From the IMG/VR virus record IMGVR_UViG_3300033816_000128, positions 1 through 42,283 of that record: DNA of 42,283 nt, one strand, 5' to 3'. The stretch comes from a virus. The translations under genes were made by a program, and so were the position numbers. The first letter of the stretch is position 1. Each line of letters opens with the position of its first letter. Shown in pieces: positions 13,763 through 21,637 of the stretch. The notes beneath the pieces are model-generated. The model saw only the letters and a list, made by a program, of their open reading frames with translations. It was not told where the DNA came from and made no database searches.

Positions 13763-13914
13763 CGCTTACTCTTCCTTAATCCAAATTTTGCAAGGTAGAC
13801 ATACACTGTTTCCACTGTACAGCCACACTCCTTTGCAATTTCCTCTGGAGTCTTTTTATCTAATACGTAGCGCTTACGCATGTAGACTTCTGATGTATAT
13901 AGTTTACCAGCCAT
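13759..13914 (-). CDS. Small HTH protein
   Basis: 51 residues, ATG at 13914, TGA overlapping the next ATG. The segment KTPEEIAKECGCTVETVYVY followed by LAKFGLRK is a clear helix-turn-helix of the Sigma-70 region 4 / homeodomain-like type (EIAkxxgxsxxTVyxyL..fGLrk). It would bind DNA as a small regulator or as a packaging cofactor, since it lies three genes upstream of terL. It carries two cysteines (ECGCT), which do not form an obvious zinc site. Confidence 0.72.
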   Translation of the reverse strand: MAGKLYTSEVYMRKRYVLDKKTPEEIAKECGCTVETVYVYLAKFGLRKSKR

Positions 13915-13918
13915 AGTG

Positions 13919-14491
13919 TTATTTGTCAACCCCTAAAGCCTTATCCCAGTTATGAATAGCCCAATGCCCAATACCAGCAGCATCAGCAACATCATAATCT
14001 TCTATATTCTTATCATAAATAATGTCAAGTAATTTAGTTGTTCTTTTCTTTCTAAAGTCACGTTCATACGCCTTATACCAAGACAAAGACTTTCCAGGAT
14101 TTATTACTCTTACCTGTAGTTGTTCTTCTTTAGATAGTTTCTTATTACCTAGATAGTTTTGCCATGTTATTGGAGATACCTTGCCTACCGTTTTAATACC
14201 GCACATAGCCGCTGCACCTAGCAGTGCACCCTGCACAAGAGCAAGATCTGCTGCAGTCTTAGGGCTGTTCATAAAAACAGTATGTTCAATAACAATAGCA
14301 TCTACCTCAATGAACTCACTAAAGAATGCTCTAGTTTTAACTGCAGCATCCCCCACTTTGGAATAAATATCTTTGCCTTCAAAATTAATCTTGCCAACAC
14401 TATCAAGTTTGTCATTAATGTAAATAGCAAAGGCAAGGCTATTTGTGCTTGCATCAATTGCACAAATTCTGCTTGGTTTAGTTTTGTTCAT
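13919..14491 (-). CDS. RuvC-like Holliday junction resolvase
   Basis: 190 residues from ATG at 14491 (a TTG six bases upstream is in frame, but the ATG has GGGG 11 bases upstream). RNase H-fold resolvase: Asp13 in RICAIDASTNSLAFAI, Glu69 in AIVIEHTVF, the VSPITWQNYLG segment, and DYDVADAAGIGHWA with Asp167 and Asp170. The four acidic residues match the RuvC metal site. It would resolve branched recombination or replication intermediates before packaging. Neighbours include two other nucleases and RecA, consistent with recombination-dependent replication. Confidence 0.85.
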   Translation of the reverse strand: MNKTKPSRICAIDASTNSLAFAIYINDKLDSVGKINFEGKDIYSKVGDAAVKTRAFFSEFIEVDAIVIEHTVFMNSPKTAADLALVQGALLGAAAMCGIKTVGKVSPITWQNYLGNKKLSKEEQLQVRVINPGKSLSWYKAYERDFRKKRTTKLLDIIYDKNIEDYDVADAAGIGHWAIHNWDKALGVDK

Positions 14492-14774
14492 AATCAAAAA
14501 ACCCCTTTACCTCTTTTAACATTTTTGCTACTGCTTTTTCACTAATATTACAATTAGAACAAAATCCAGAGTCATTGTATATGGATAGTTGTACTCCACA
14601 TCCACCAAGACATCTTCTTGTCTTGCCTAAACGCTTTTGTCTTTTAGTTACTTGATATCTTTCAGCAATCTTTTCTTTTGTAGAAAGGTCTCTGCACTCT
14701 TCGCTACAATAAATTTGATAACTTACTTTTGGTTTAAAATGATTTTCACATTCAAACCTGCTACATCGTTTCAC
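14478..14774 (-). CDS. Double zinc-finger protein
   Basis: 98 residues starting with GTG at 14774, six bases after GAGG and overlapping the end of the Fe-S nuclease gene. Two metal sites: CSRFECENHFKPKVSYQIYC followed by SEEC (CxxxxC...CxxxC, as in HNH or MYND-like knuckles), and RCLGGCGVQL...GFCSNCN (CxxxC...CxxC). Between them is a basic linker (RYQVTKRQKRLGKTRR). The arrangement suggests a nucleic-acid-binding adapter, perhaps a partner of one of the flanking nucleases. No catalytic motif is visible. Confidence 0.68.
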   Translation of the reverse strand: MKRCSRFECENHFKPKVSYQIYCSEECRDLSTKEKIAERYQVTKRQKRLGKTRRCLGGCGVQLSIYNDSGFCSNCNISEKAVAKMLKEVKGFFDYEQN

Positions 14775-15549
14775 TCAATTCCTCCAGAGATGCAATCTTA
14801 ATAACTCCCGCCTCTGTTTTGTCACAATCTGACTTAAGCGGACAGTTTTTGCAAATCTTTGAGTTTGCTCTATAGTTCTTCATTGGAAGTTGTTGATCTT
14901 CCCAAGCCTTGCGAACAACTCTCATCCATTCAAATGCTTGATCAATCCAATTAATATAATTTTCATTGATGGCAACTGGTATTGCAAGAAGTTCATGGTT
15001 ATTCTTATTCTCATATACAAGAACACCTCTAGCCTTTTTAAGAACCTTCATATAAATCAACAACTGAATTACGTGTCCAGTCTTTGGTTTATTTGTTTTC
15101 TTACGATATTCAAACACCTGTTCATTTGTTGTCTTTACTTCAACAACAACTTCTTCGTCTTGCCATTTAACAAGACCATCGACCTTACCATAAATCGGAG
15201 GATCTGATTCACGCAAATCAAACTCTGTATCAATAAGAATTCCAGAGCCTGCAAATGCTTTTCCAAGAATACGATCATGAGAGATAATACCATTGGTCAT
15301 ATTTGCTACATCATATGGAGTGTTGTTGTCTTCAAAGTTTGCACCTTGAAATGCTAGGTACCAGTACCTTGGACATTCTCCATGGCCATATGCAATTGTA
15401 GAAGGACTAAAAGATTTTTTAGTTTGAAACTTTGTACCACGATCTGCTAGGTAGCCGTTCTGAATAGTCTCAACAAACTTCTCTGTCTCAAATGTATCGT
15501 TTTCTGTTGTAGGCTTAAGCATAATCTGTTTTAATAAATTTTTTGTCAT
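14761..15549 (-). CDS. Cas4/RecB-like PD-(D/E)XK nuclease with Fe-S cysteines
   Basis: 262 residues. Nuclease motifs: His91 (IISHDRI), Asp124 (YGKVDGLV), Glu137-x-Lys139 (VVEVKTT) and Gln162 (HVIQLLIYMK), the RecB/Cas4 order. Four cysteines frame the fold: Cys59 (GECPRYWYL) and Cys233, Cys236, Cys242 (KICKNCPLKSDCD), matching the 4Fe-4S cluster of Cas4 and AddB. It should be a 5'-3' or bidirectional ssDNA exonuclease acting in recombination or end processing. No Cas1/Cas2 or array is present, so this is not a CRISPR gene. AAGGG ribosome binding site before the ATG at 15549. Confidence 0.88.
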   Translation of the reverse strand: MTKNLLKQIMLKPTTENDTFETEKFVETIQNGYLADRGTKFQTKKSFSPSTIAYGHGECPRYWYLAFQGANFEDNNTPYDVANMTNGIISHDRILGKAFAGSGILIDTEFDLRESDPPIYGKVDGLVKWQDEEVVVEVKTTNEQVFEYRKKTNKPKTGHVIQLLIYMKVLKKARGVLVYENKNNHELLAIPVAINENYINWIDQAFEWMRVVRKAWEDQQLPMKNYRANSKICKNCPLKSDCDKTEAGVIKIASLEELSETM

Positions 15550-15569
15550 TATATTCCCTTGTTTATATA

Positions 15570-15578
15570 AGTATAGCA
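15570..15578 (-). promoter_or_regulatory. Possible extended -10 promoter
   Basis: Minus strand TGCTATACT in the 31-base gap before the Fe-S nuclease gene; same box sequence as in the 6886 promoter. No good -35, so modest confidence. Confidence 0.4.
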
Positions 15579-15580
15579 GG

Positions 15581-15898
15581 TTAGCGCATTATGTACTTAA
15601 GTGCCGATACTAAATCATTGATTGCTTCTGCTGCTGTATAGTAAATGTTTTTCTTTGCTCTGTCGCTCTTATCTACATTAGTTAGCCAAGTAGCCTTAAA
15701 TGACATTTTTGCTGCAATAGCCTGTAGCCTTACAATTTCAAGGCTTGCTACATGAGGAGGGATATCTGGTTTAATAATTAACTTAGCAATCATTGTAAGG
15801 GCAATAGTTAATTCTTCGTCTTTCATATAGTCTGCAATTTCTGCTAGTCCATTAACCATATCAATGGTTGTCTTTTCTTGTTCATTCTGCTGTGTCAT
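15581..15898 (-). CDS. Hypothetical helical protein
   Basis: 105 residues, predicted all-helical: TTIDMVNGLAEIADYMKDEE, LTIALTMIAKLIIKPDIPPH, VASLEIVRLQAIAAKMSFKA, then KKNIYYTAAEAINDLVSALK. AAGGG lies seven bases before the ATG, which overlaps the upstream gene by 17 bases. It recurs in similar places in my memory of actinophage replication regions but has no assigned function. Its location between two nucleases suggests a part in recombination or replication. Confidence 0.6.
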   Translation of the reverse strand: MTQQNEQEKTTIDMVNGLAEIADYMKDEELTIALTMIAKLIIKPDIPPHVASLEIVRLQAIAAKMSFKATWLTNVDKSDRAKKNIYYTAAEAINDLVSALKYIMR

Positions 15899-16184
15899 TT
15901 TTATACCCTTCTGTTAACTGCTCAAGCATTTCTACTTCTATTACCGCCAGCCTTACCTTGGCATTTCCCTCACCAAGCACCAGGAATATTGCTGGATCGT
16001 TTCCATTTCTAACAGCATCTGTTACTGCTTTTGCCCAAATGTCTTTGTTTACTGTGATACCTTTTGGATATTCCTTAAAATCAACTGTAAAATTTCTCCA
16101 AGTTGCATCACCTTTGTGTGTATTACGACCAGAGTTTTTGTGCTGCTTAGCACCAATTCTCTTGCTCTCTGATCTTTCACTCAT
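15882..16184 (-). CDS. Small putative PD-(D/E)XK nuclease (resolvase-like)
   Basis: 100 residues from ATG at 16184, chosen because it overlaps the upstream stop in ATGAGTGA; a longer reading to 16277 would overlap that gene by 101 bases. The order SESKRIGAKQHKNSGRNTHKGD, FTVDFKEYP, NKDIWAKAVTDAVRNGNDPAIFLVLG resembles the small phage family in which GSG...GD is followed by E/D-x-K and a helix ending DPALIV. Here Asp and Asp-x-Lys would be the metal site. If so, it is a second nuclease next to RecA. The glutamate normally at D/E-x-K is an Asp, so this stays tentative. Confidence 0.5.
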   Translation of the reverse strand: MSERSESKRIGAKQHKNSGRNTHKGDATWRNFTVDFKEYPKGITVNKDIWAKAVTDAVRNGNDPAIFLVLGEGNAKVRLAVIEVEMLEQLTEGYKNDTAE

Positions 16185-16362
16185 CTTCAAAATCCTTTTT
16201 CTTTTTTTTCTTTGCAAGCAATGCAACTCTTGATATGTGTTTTCTAGAACACATCCATGTAACATCTCCTGTTTCATACCAAAATCTTGCAGCAGTTAAA
16301 TCTTCTTTGCATTTTTGGCAAATAAATTTACCAGGAACTGGAAGGAATTTTTCTTCAGCCAT
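16177..16362 (-). CDS. Small zinc-ribbon protein
   Basis: 61 residues, ATG at 16362 overlapping the RecA stop (ATGGCTGA). ICQKCKEDLTAARFWYETGD then VTWMCSRKHIS supplies CxxC and CxxxH ligands. It ends in a run of six lysines followed by DFEDE. The poly-Lys codons are a homopolymer-like A-run on the coding strand. A nucleic-acid-binding accessory of the recombination module is a reasonable inference. Function unknown. Confidence 0.6.
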   Translation of the reverse strand: MAEEKFLPVPGKFICQKCKEDLTAARFWYETGDVTWMCSRKHISRVALLAKKKKKKDFEDE

Positions 16363-17371
16363 TTGCCAACTTTGATCTAAGGCTATCCTGTAGATCTAGG
16401 TCTTCCTTTACTCTGTTAATAAATCCTTCTCTGCCTTGAACCTTTGTGCCATCTTCAAGTTGATACCAAGCACCAGTGCGGGTAACGAGACCAGCGAGTT
16501 CTGCAGTATCCACAAGATCACCAATAGTGTCAATACCAACTTCATCTCCTCTAAAATAAAAATCATACTCACCAGACTGAAATCCAGGTGAAGTCTTTGA
16601 GAATTGCAGTTCCCATCTTACCTTTCTTCCAATCTTTTCTTCAATTAGTTTGTCTCCGACTTTAATCTTGCCCTTGATGGCTTGATTGTCTGACTCTGAA
16701 GAAAACAGTTTAATAACTGTAGATGAGTAAAACTTAGTAGCCTGACCGCCAGTAGGTTGCTGGCTTGTATACATAGCGCTAATATTATTACGTGATTGTG
16801 AAATTAAAACAAATAGTGTTGGCTTAACCTTATTGTTTGCATAATTAATCATCTTCCATGCATTTGAAAAGTCACGAGACTCAGCACCAATTTGCTTTGT
16901 ATTTTCTAATTGCTTTAATTCATCTGAATCTTTTTCAAAATAGATTGCTGGTAGAAGTGACGTAATACTATCTACAACAACCATGTCTACACCAGCATTC
17001 ATTAGACTAGTTCCAATATCTACCATTTCATTAATAGTCCTGCATTGTGAAACAATTAGTTTTGATGTGTCTACTCCAAGACTTTCTGCCCACTTCTTGT
17101 CATATGACATCTCAGCATCAATCCAAGCACAGATCTTTCCTTCTTTTTGTGCAAGACCAATCATCTGTAGGCACAAAGAAGACTTTGCAGAAGACTTTGA
17201 TCCCCAGATAAGAACCTGACGACCATATGGTAGACCACCATTTAAAGCCTTATTAAGACCAAAACTAGGAGTTGCTGCGTACTGTGTTGCTGGAATTGTG
17301 TCTCCAGCCATTACAGTCTTGCGTAGTTTTGGATTTAGTTGTGCTAAAACATCTTCTACTGTAACTACCAT
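16355..17371 (-). CDS. recA: RecA/UvsX-like recombinase
   Basis: 338 residues, complete and close to bacterial RecA length. Strand-exchange core: Walker A GSKSSAKSS at about 57-65, Walker B MVVVDSITSLLP, the glutamine switch/L1 region ISQSRNNISAM, and loop L2 QPTGGQATKFYSS. The Walker A has Ala62 where nearly all RecA proteins have Gly (GxxxxGK); UvsX-like relatives also vary at this position, so activity is still likely. It forms the filament for recombination-dependent replication or repair. Start overlaps the MazG-like stop (TAATG). Confidence 0.9.
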   Translation of the reverse strand: MVVTVEDVLAQLNPKLRKTVMAGDTIPATQYAATPSFGLNKALNGGLPYGRQVLIWGSKSSAKSSLCLQMIGLAQKEGKICAWIDAEMSYDKKWAESLGVDTSKLIVSQCRTINEMVDIGTSLMNAGVDMVVVDSITSLLPAIYFEKDSDELKQLENTKQIGAESRDFSNAWKMINYANNKVKPTLFVLISQSRNNISAMYTSQQPTGGQATKFYSSTVIKLFSSESDNQAIKGKIKVGDKLIEEKIGRKVRWELQFSKTSPGFQSGEYDFYFRGDEVGIDTIGDLVDTAELAGLVTRTGAWYQLEDGTKVQGREGFINRVKEDLDLQDSLRSKLANG

Positions 17372-17688
17372 TAAAATCTTACCCCATGCTTCTTTGGTCT
17401 ATTAGAGTTCTTTTCCATTTTTTCTTTAATTGCTGTATCTAAAGATTTAGTCATGTATCCTGCTTCTACCATTCCTGCGTATAAGTCTAGGGTGCGAATA
17501 ATAATATCTGCAAACTCATCTGATAGTTGGCCTGGATCCATCTCTTTTCTAAGTGCTTCCATAGCCTCAACAACCTCAGAGACAATCATCATCATTTGTT
17601 TAGTAACAAATATTTCATCTGCTGTACGATCCCAGAAGCCTTTTTCTACTGCATTCTTGTGTATCTTTACTGCTAAATCATCAAACAT
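17371..17688 (-). CDS. MazG-like nucleotide pyrophosphohydrolase
   Basis: 105 residues from ATG at 17688, which has GAGG six bases upstream; an in-frame ATG at 17700 is possible but without a good site. Helical all-alpha NTP-PPase pattern: ExxE in IVSEVVEAMEALRKEMD and ExxD in LSDEFADIIIRTLDLY, the two acidic pairs that bind Mg-nucleotide, followed by KMEKNSNRPKKHG. It probably hydrolyses dNTPs or (p)ppGpp-type nucleotides in the cytoplasm; phage MazG proteins are often thought to lower alarmones or clean the dNTP pool. Overlaps the dnaE stop. Confidence 0.85.
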   Translation of the reverse strand: MFDDLAVKIHKNAVEKGFWDRTADEIFVTKQMMMIVSEVVEAMEALRKEMDPGQLSDEFADIIIRTLDLYAGMVEAGYMTKSLDTAIKEKMEKNSNRPKKHGVRF

Positions 17689-20600
17689 TTTCCACCTCAT
17701 CCATTATAACAGTGCCATCCTTTGTCTTTCCAAACTTAAACTTGTAAACATTTCCTGCTTCAATTGTCATGTATGCTCTAGCAAATGATGTTGGAAATAC
17801 AGTAATTGCATGTAGTTCTCTACCAGAATCTGCTAAGGTTAGTGAAGCCATCTTCTTTCCAGTCTTTGTAATTCTTGGTTTAAAAGATACAACAAAGTGC
17901 TCACCTTCTTTAAATGGTAACATCTTATAGTTTAAGAACTTAACAAGTGCATCTTTGGACTCTTTGACTTCATCTGCTGGAACCGCAGACACGATTCTAT
18001 TATCATTAACTAAAGCAATATACGTTCTTCCAGCCTCAATGGTTGTATTCTCATCATCAAAAATACCAACAGATCCAGTTTTATCTAACAACTCTACCCT
18101 TGACCAGCCTTTGCTTCTCTTAATAGATTTTATCATACCCATAAGAATAAAGGCTCCCTTTTCTTCATATTCTTCAACATCATTTAAATATGCATAGTAA
18201 TGTTGTGGGATAGATGTATTAAACTCGGGTAGGTTTAAATACTCATATAGGTTTTCTTTTACTTCATTTGCATTAGCAGGATTATCTGTAAATGTTAATG
18301 CTCCTACCGCCCTCATTGCATTAAGTGCACGAGTGTTTACTCCATTGCCCTTTGTAAAAGTAAAGTCTTCTACTTCTTTGTATGTTTTAAAAGGACGGGC
18401 CTGGATATATCTTTCAGCGATAGTATCAGAAATAAACTTGATAGCAGATAGGCCAAAACGAATACCCTTTCCTTCAATCTTGAAGTCTTTGTCTGAATCA
18501 TTAATATGAGGCAACTTAACTGGTATGCCCATTCTTTTAGCCTCAATTAAATACTCTGTTCTAGTATCTTTATCTTTTTCATTTTTAAGCAATGCAAACA
18601 TAAACTCTAGAGGATAGTGATACTTTAACCACGCCGTCCAATACGAGAGCGTAGAGTAAGCAACCGCATGAGACTTGTTGAACGAGTATCCCGCATGTGC
18701 TTCAAAGTCATGCCATAAATCAAGAGCCTGATTGGGAGCAATATAGGCAGAAGCACCTTTGATAAACCTGTCTTTGAACTCATCAAACTCTTTAGCATCC
18801 TTTTTCTTTCCAATGATCTTTCTAACTTTATCTGCTTCCGACATGGACATACCGCCAAGTTGTACGCATGTTTGCATAACTTGTTCTTGGTAAAGAATGC
18901 AGCCATAGGTATCCTCCGTAAATTCTTTTAATATTGTATGAGTATAGTCGATGTTTTGACGACCATGCTTACGTGCAATATAATCTTTTCCAATAGTGTT
19001 CATGGCACCAGGACGAACTAAAGCATTTGATGCAGCCAGTTCTGATAGATTTTTAACACCCATCTTAATTAGGAGATTTGTATATGGTGCTGCTTCACAC
19101 TGAAAGATACCTTTTGTGTACCCGTCAGAAAGCATTTGATAAACATTCTTATCATCCATGTCTATCTCTAGCAGGTTAATCTTTTTCTTATCTCTTTCTT
19201 CAATCATGTCAAGAGTGTCTTTAAGAACACTGAGAGTTTTTAGTCCAAGAGCATCAATCTTGATTAAACCAATCTTCTCTGCTTCTTCCATGTCTACCGC
19301 AACCACGGGAATGCGAACATCACTGCCAGTAACAGAGCGTGTTTCTAGTGGAGCATACTTAAAGATTGGATCTTTACTGGTAACTACACCAGCAGCGTGA
19401 ATACCAGTTCCTCTAATGCGCCCACGCAATTGATCTCCATATACTTCTACTTCAGGATACTTCTCTCTAAACCATGCAGCATTTCTAGAACCACAGTAGT
19501 CGTCCCATGTATCAACTGTTTTTAAAACTTTGTTTACGTCAGGCAAAGGAATGTTTAGGGCTCTTGCAACATCTCTAACAACACCCTTATCTTTAAATTG
19601 AAGGAATGTAGCAATAGAGGCAACATGTCTGTACTGTCTAACTAGATAGTCTTTAACTTCATCTCGTCTTGAATCTTGAATGTCTGTATCAATATCAGGA
19701 AAGTCATTACGTTCTGGATTGATAAATCGGAAGAAAAGCAATCCATGTTTAATTGGATCAATATCTGTAATTCCAAGTGTATAGCAAAGCAATGAGCCAG
19801 CAGAAGATCCACGCCCTGGACCAACCATGATATCTTCTTTCTTTGCCCAGTTAAGCATGTTACGAACTACAAGAAAATATGGAGCAAAGTTTTTATTGTT
19901 AATGATAGTTAATTCTTCATCTAATCTGTCAAGGTAGTTTTGCTTGTCTGCCAAGCCACGTTCTTTAAGACCTTCTAGTGCAAGTTTCTTTAACTCTTCA
20001 CCTGGCTTTGGATATTGAACTGGAAGAAGGTTTAAGCCTTCTTTAATGTCATAATCTTGTACCTTGTTGGCAATCTCTATTGTTGAAGTAAACATATCTT
20101 CACGATCAATACCCTGCTTTAGCATTGCATCTTTCATTTCTTCGTATGAAAGTAGATGAATATCAAACTTATTAAAACTCATCATTCTATTAGCACCATA
20201 TAGGTAATCAAGTCTATCCATAAAGGATTCTTTTTTCTTTGACTTCTCATATGTTGCATCTTTTTCTAACTTAGCATGAGTATTGAGAATAAGCATTAAC
20301 TCTTGAATTTCTTTCTGACTGGAGTCAGAGTGATGGCAGTCTGGTGTTACAACAATCTTAATCTTCATTGCATCGGCAAGTTCAATAATTCCTTTATTGA
20401 TTTCTGCAGAGTTATGTGGCATTACCTCAATATAGTAGTCATCACCAAACTCATCTTTGAACCATTGCATATGTCTCTTTGCGGTTGCTAGTTCACCTAA
20501 TTCTACCGCCTTGGCAATCCAACCACTAAGGCAGCCAGATGTAACTATTAGACCTTCTTTGTATTTCTTTAATACATCAAAATCAAATCTTGGCTTACTA

Positions 20601-20956
20601 AAGAAACCTTCAGTCCAAGCAATTTCATTAATCTTATTTAGGTTTTCTAAACCTGTTTGATTCTTAGCGAGAAGAACTATATGATGATAGTTTAAGTCAA
20701 GAGGATCAGTGCGTTCTGCCTTTGCTCTCTTGTCATTCATATCTCTTGTCATATAGCCTTCTACGCCAAGAATTGGTTTGATGCCCTTTGCTTTTGCAAT
20801 ACGGTGCAGTTCCCTATGCCCAGATAAAGAACCATGATCTGTGATAGCCAATGCTGGCATACCAAGTTCAACTGCTCGGTTAACGTATTCTTCTGGAGTA
20901 GCAACACCATCCATTAAGGAGTAGTGTGTATGGACATGCAAACCTACGTAATTCAT
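17681..20956 (-). CDS. dnaE: DNA polymerase III alpha subunit (DnaE-type)
   Basis: 1091 residues. PHP domain at 1-250: LHVHTHYSLMDG (His7, His9), ITDHG (Asp40), GVEGY (Glu66), LNYHH (His91/92), TSGC (Cys142), TPDCHH (Asp206, His208); all metal-ligand positions look filled, so proofreading exonuclease activity is possible. Palm: GPGRGSSAGSL and FPDIDTDIQD carry two catalytic aspartates, the third in KIDALGLKTL. Fingers and thumb follow; C-terminal OB fold (GAFILMGMIKSIKRSKGWSR, DKTGSVGIFD) near 940-1010. This is the replicative polymerase. No sliding clamp gene is in the window. Compact compared with bacterial DnaE (about 1160). ATG at 20956 lies just after the SSB stop. Confidence 0.95.
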   Translation of the reverse strand: MNYVGLHVHTHYSLMDGVATPEEYVNRAVELGMPALAITDHGSLSGHRELHRIAKAKGIKPILGVEGYMTRDMNDKRAKAERTDPLDLNYHHIVLLAKNQTGLENLNKINEIAWTEGFFSKPRFDFDVLKKYKEGLIVTSGCLSGWIAKAVELGELATAKRHMQWFKDEFGDDYYIEVMPHNSAEINKGIIELADAMKIKIVVTPDCHHSDSSQKEIQELMLILNTHAKLEKDATYEKSKKKESFMDRLDYLYGANRMMSFNKFDIHLLSYEEMKDAMLKQGIDREDMFTSTIEIANKVQDYDIKEGLNLLPVQYPKPGEELKKLALEGLKERGLADKQNYLDRLDEELTIINNKNFAPYFLVVRNMLNWAKKEDIMVGPGRGSSAGSLLCYTLGITDIDPIKHGLLFFRFINPERNDFPDIDTDIQDSRRDEVKDYLVRQYRHVASIATFLQFKDKGVVRDVARALNIPLPDVNKVLKTVDTWDDYCGSRNAAWFREKYPEVEVYGDQLRGRIRGTGIHAAGVVTSKDPIFKYAPLETRSVTGSDVRIPVVAVDMEEAEKIGLIKIDALGLKTLSVLKDTLDMIEERDKKKINLLEIDMDDKNVYQMLSDGYTKGIFQCEAAPYTNLLIKMGVKNLSELAASNALVRPGAMNTIGKDYIARKHGRQNIDYTHTILKEFTEDTYGCILYQEQVMQTCVQLGGMSMSEADKVRKIIGKKKDAKEFDEFKDRFIKGASAYIAPNQALDLWHDFEAHAGYSFNKSHAVAYSTLSYWTAWLKYHYPLEFMFALLKNEKDKDTRTEYLIEAKRMGIPVKLPHINDSDKDFKIEGKGIRFGLSAIKFISDTIAERYIQARPFKTYKEVEDFTFTKGNGVNTRALNAMRAVGALTFTDNPANANEVKENLYEYLNLPEFNTSIPQHYYAYLNDVEEYEEKGAFILMGMIKSIKRSKGWSRVELLDKTGSVGIFDDENTTIEAGRTYIALVNDNRIVSAVPADEVKESKDALVKFLNYKMLPFKEGEHFVVSFKPRITKTGKKMASLTLADSGRELHAITVFPTSFARAYMTIEAGNVYKFKFGKTKDGTVIMDEVENV

Positions 20957-20959
20957 CTA

Positions 20960-21613
20960 TTACCAGTCGATATTCGTACTGGTTACAGATGGAGTATCAA
21001 ATCCAAAGTAGAATGCTTCTTGCTCTGGATAAGGAACTTCACGGACAACCTTTTCTAGGTTGAAGAACTCATAGCCATCCCATTTGAATGGCTCAGAGTC
21101 AGGTATGCTTGGAATTAATGTGTAGTTGGTTTCAGTTCCCTGACCATTACGCTTTAACTTCCACTGTAGATTGGATACGCTTCCTGTTTCAAGTGCGTAT
21201 TCACGAATTGTGTTGAATGCTGATTGCTTACTAATGCCCTGTGACCACACGGCGACATAGGCTTCTTCTGTTCCGTCATCAACAAGAACGTTTGTGTAGA
21301 AACGCAAACGTGCTCTCCAGCCAGATTTAGGCTCTTTACGAGCCATCTCACAGCCAAAGCAACGACCCTCAGACTCCTGAGTACATGCTGCTTTGCGCTT
21401 ATAGTCCTTTGGATTTGTATGCTCTGAACACACAACTGCTAGACCACGATCTTCATTATAGTTTGCTGAGTCTGCATCTAACTCATTAACAAAACGAATC
21501 TTTGCTGCTTGTCCGTCTGCTAACTTAACCCAACGAACCTTTGTTCCTGTACCTTCGTATTTTGGCTTGTCGACTAGGGCGTTTATATTTTTTAATCCCT
21601 TTACAATAGTCAT
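20960..21613 (-). CDS. Probable single-stranded DNA-binding protein (gp32-like)
   Basis: 217 residues. OB-like strands surround a zinc site: VVCSEHTNPKDYKRKAAC, then GRCFGCEMARKEP (CxxH...CxxC), as in the T4 gp32 core. Strand blocks are KVRWVKLADGQAAKIRFVNE, WRARLRFYTNVLVDDG and YVAVWSQGIS. The C-terminus is aromatic and moderately acidic (EEAFYFGFDTPSVTSTNIDW). It sits between primase and polymerase, exactly where a replication SSB is expected. Own promoter at 21640-21669 and AAGGAG ribosome binding site suggest higher expression than neighbours. The gp32-type family is inferred from zinc pattern and context. Confidence 0.7.
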   Translation of the reverse strand: MTIVKGLKNINALVDKPKYEGTGTKVRWVKLADGQAAKIRFVNELDADSANYNEDRGLAVVCSEHTNPKDYKRKAACTQESEGRCFGCEMARKEPKSGWRARLRFYTNVLVDDGTEEAYVAVWSQGISKQSAFNTIREYALETGSVSNLQWKLKRNGQGTETNYTLIPSIPDSEPFKWDGYEFFNLEKVVREVPYPEQEAFYFGFDTPSVTSTNIDW

Positions 21614-21637
21614 GTTTCTCCTTATATAAGTGTTTTA

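Noticed and set aside
14761-15549. Cas4-like gene as part of a CRISPR system
   Set aside because: No Cas1, Cas2, effector or repeat-spacer array in the window; RecA and RuvC-like neighbours point to recombination instead.
16190-16215. Poly-A run in the zinc-ribbon gene as a frameshift or pseudogene sign
   Set aside because: The frame stays open and ends in a normal overlap with the next start; lysine-rich tails are common in small DNA-binding proteins.
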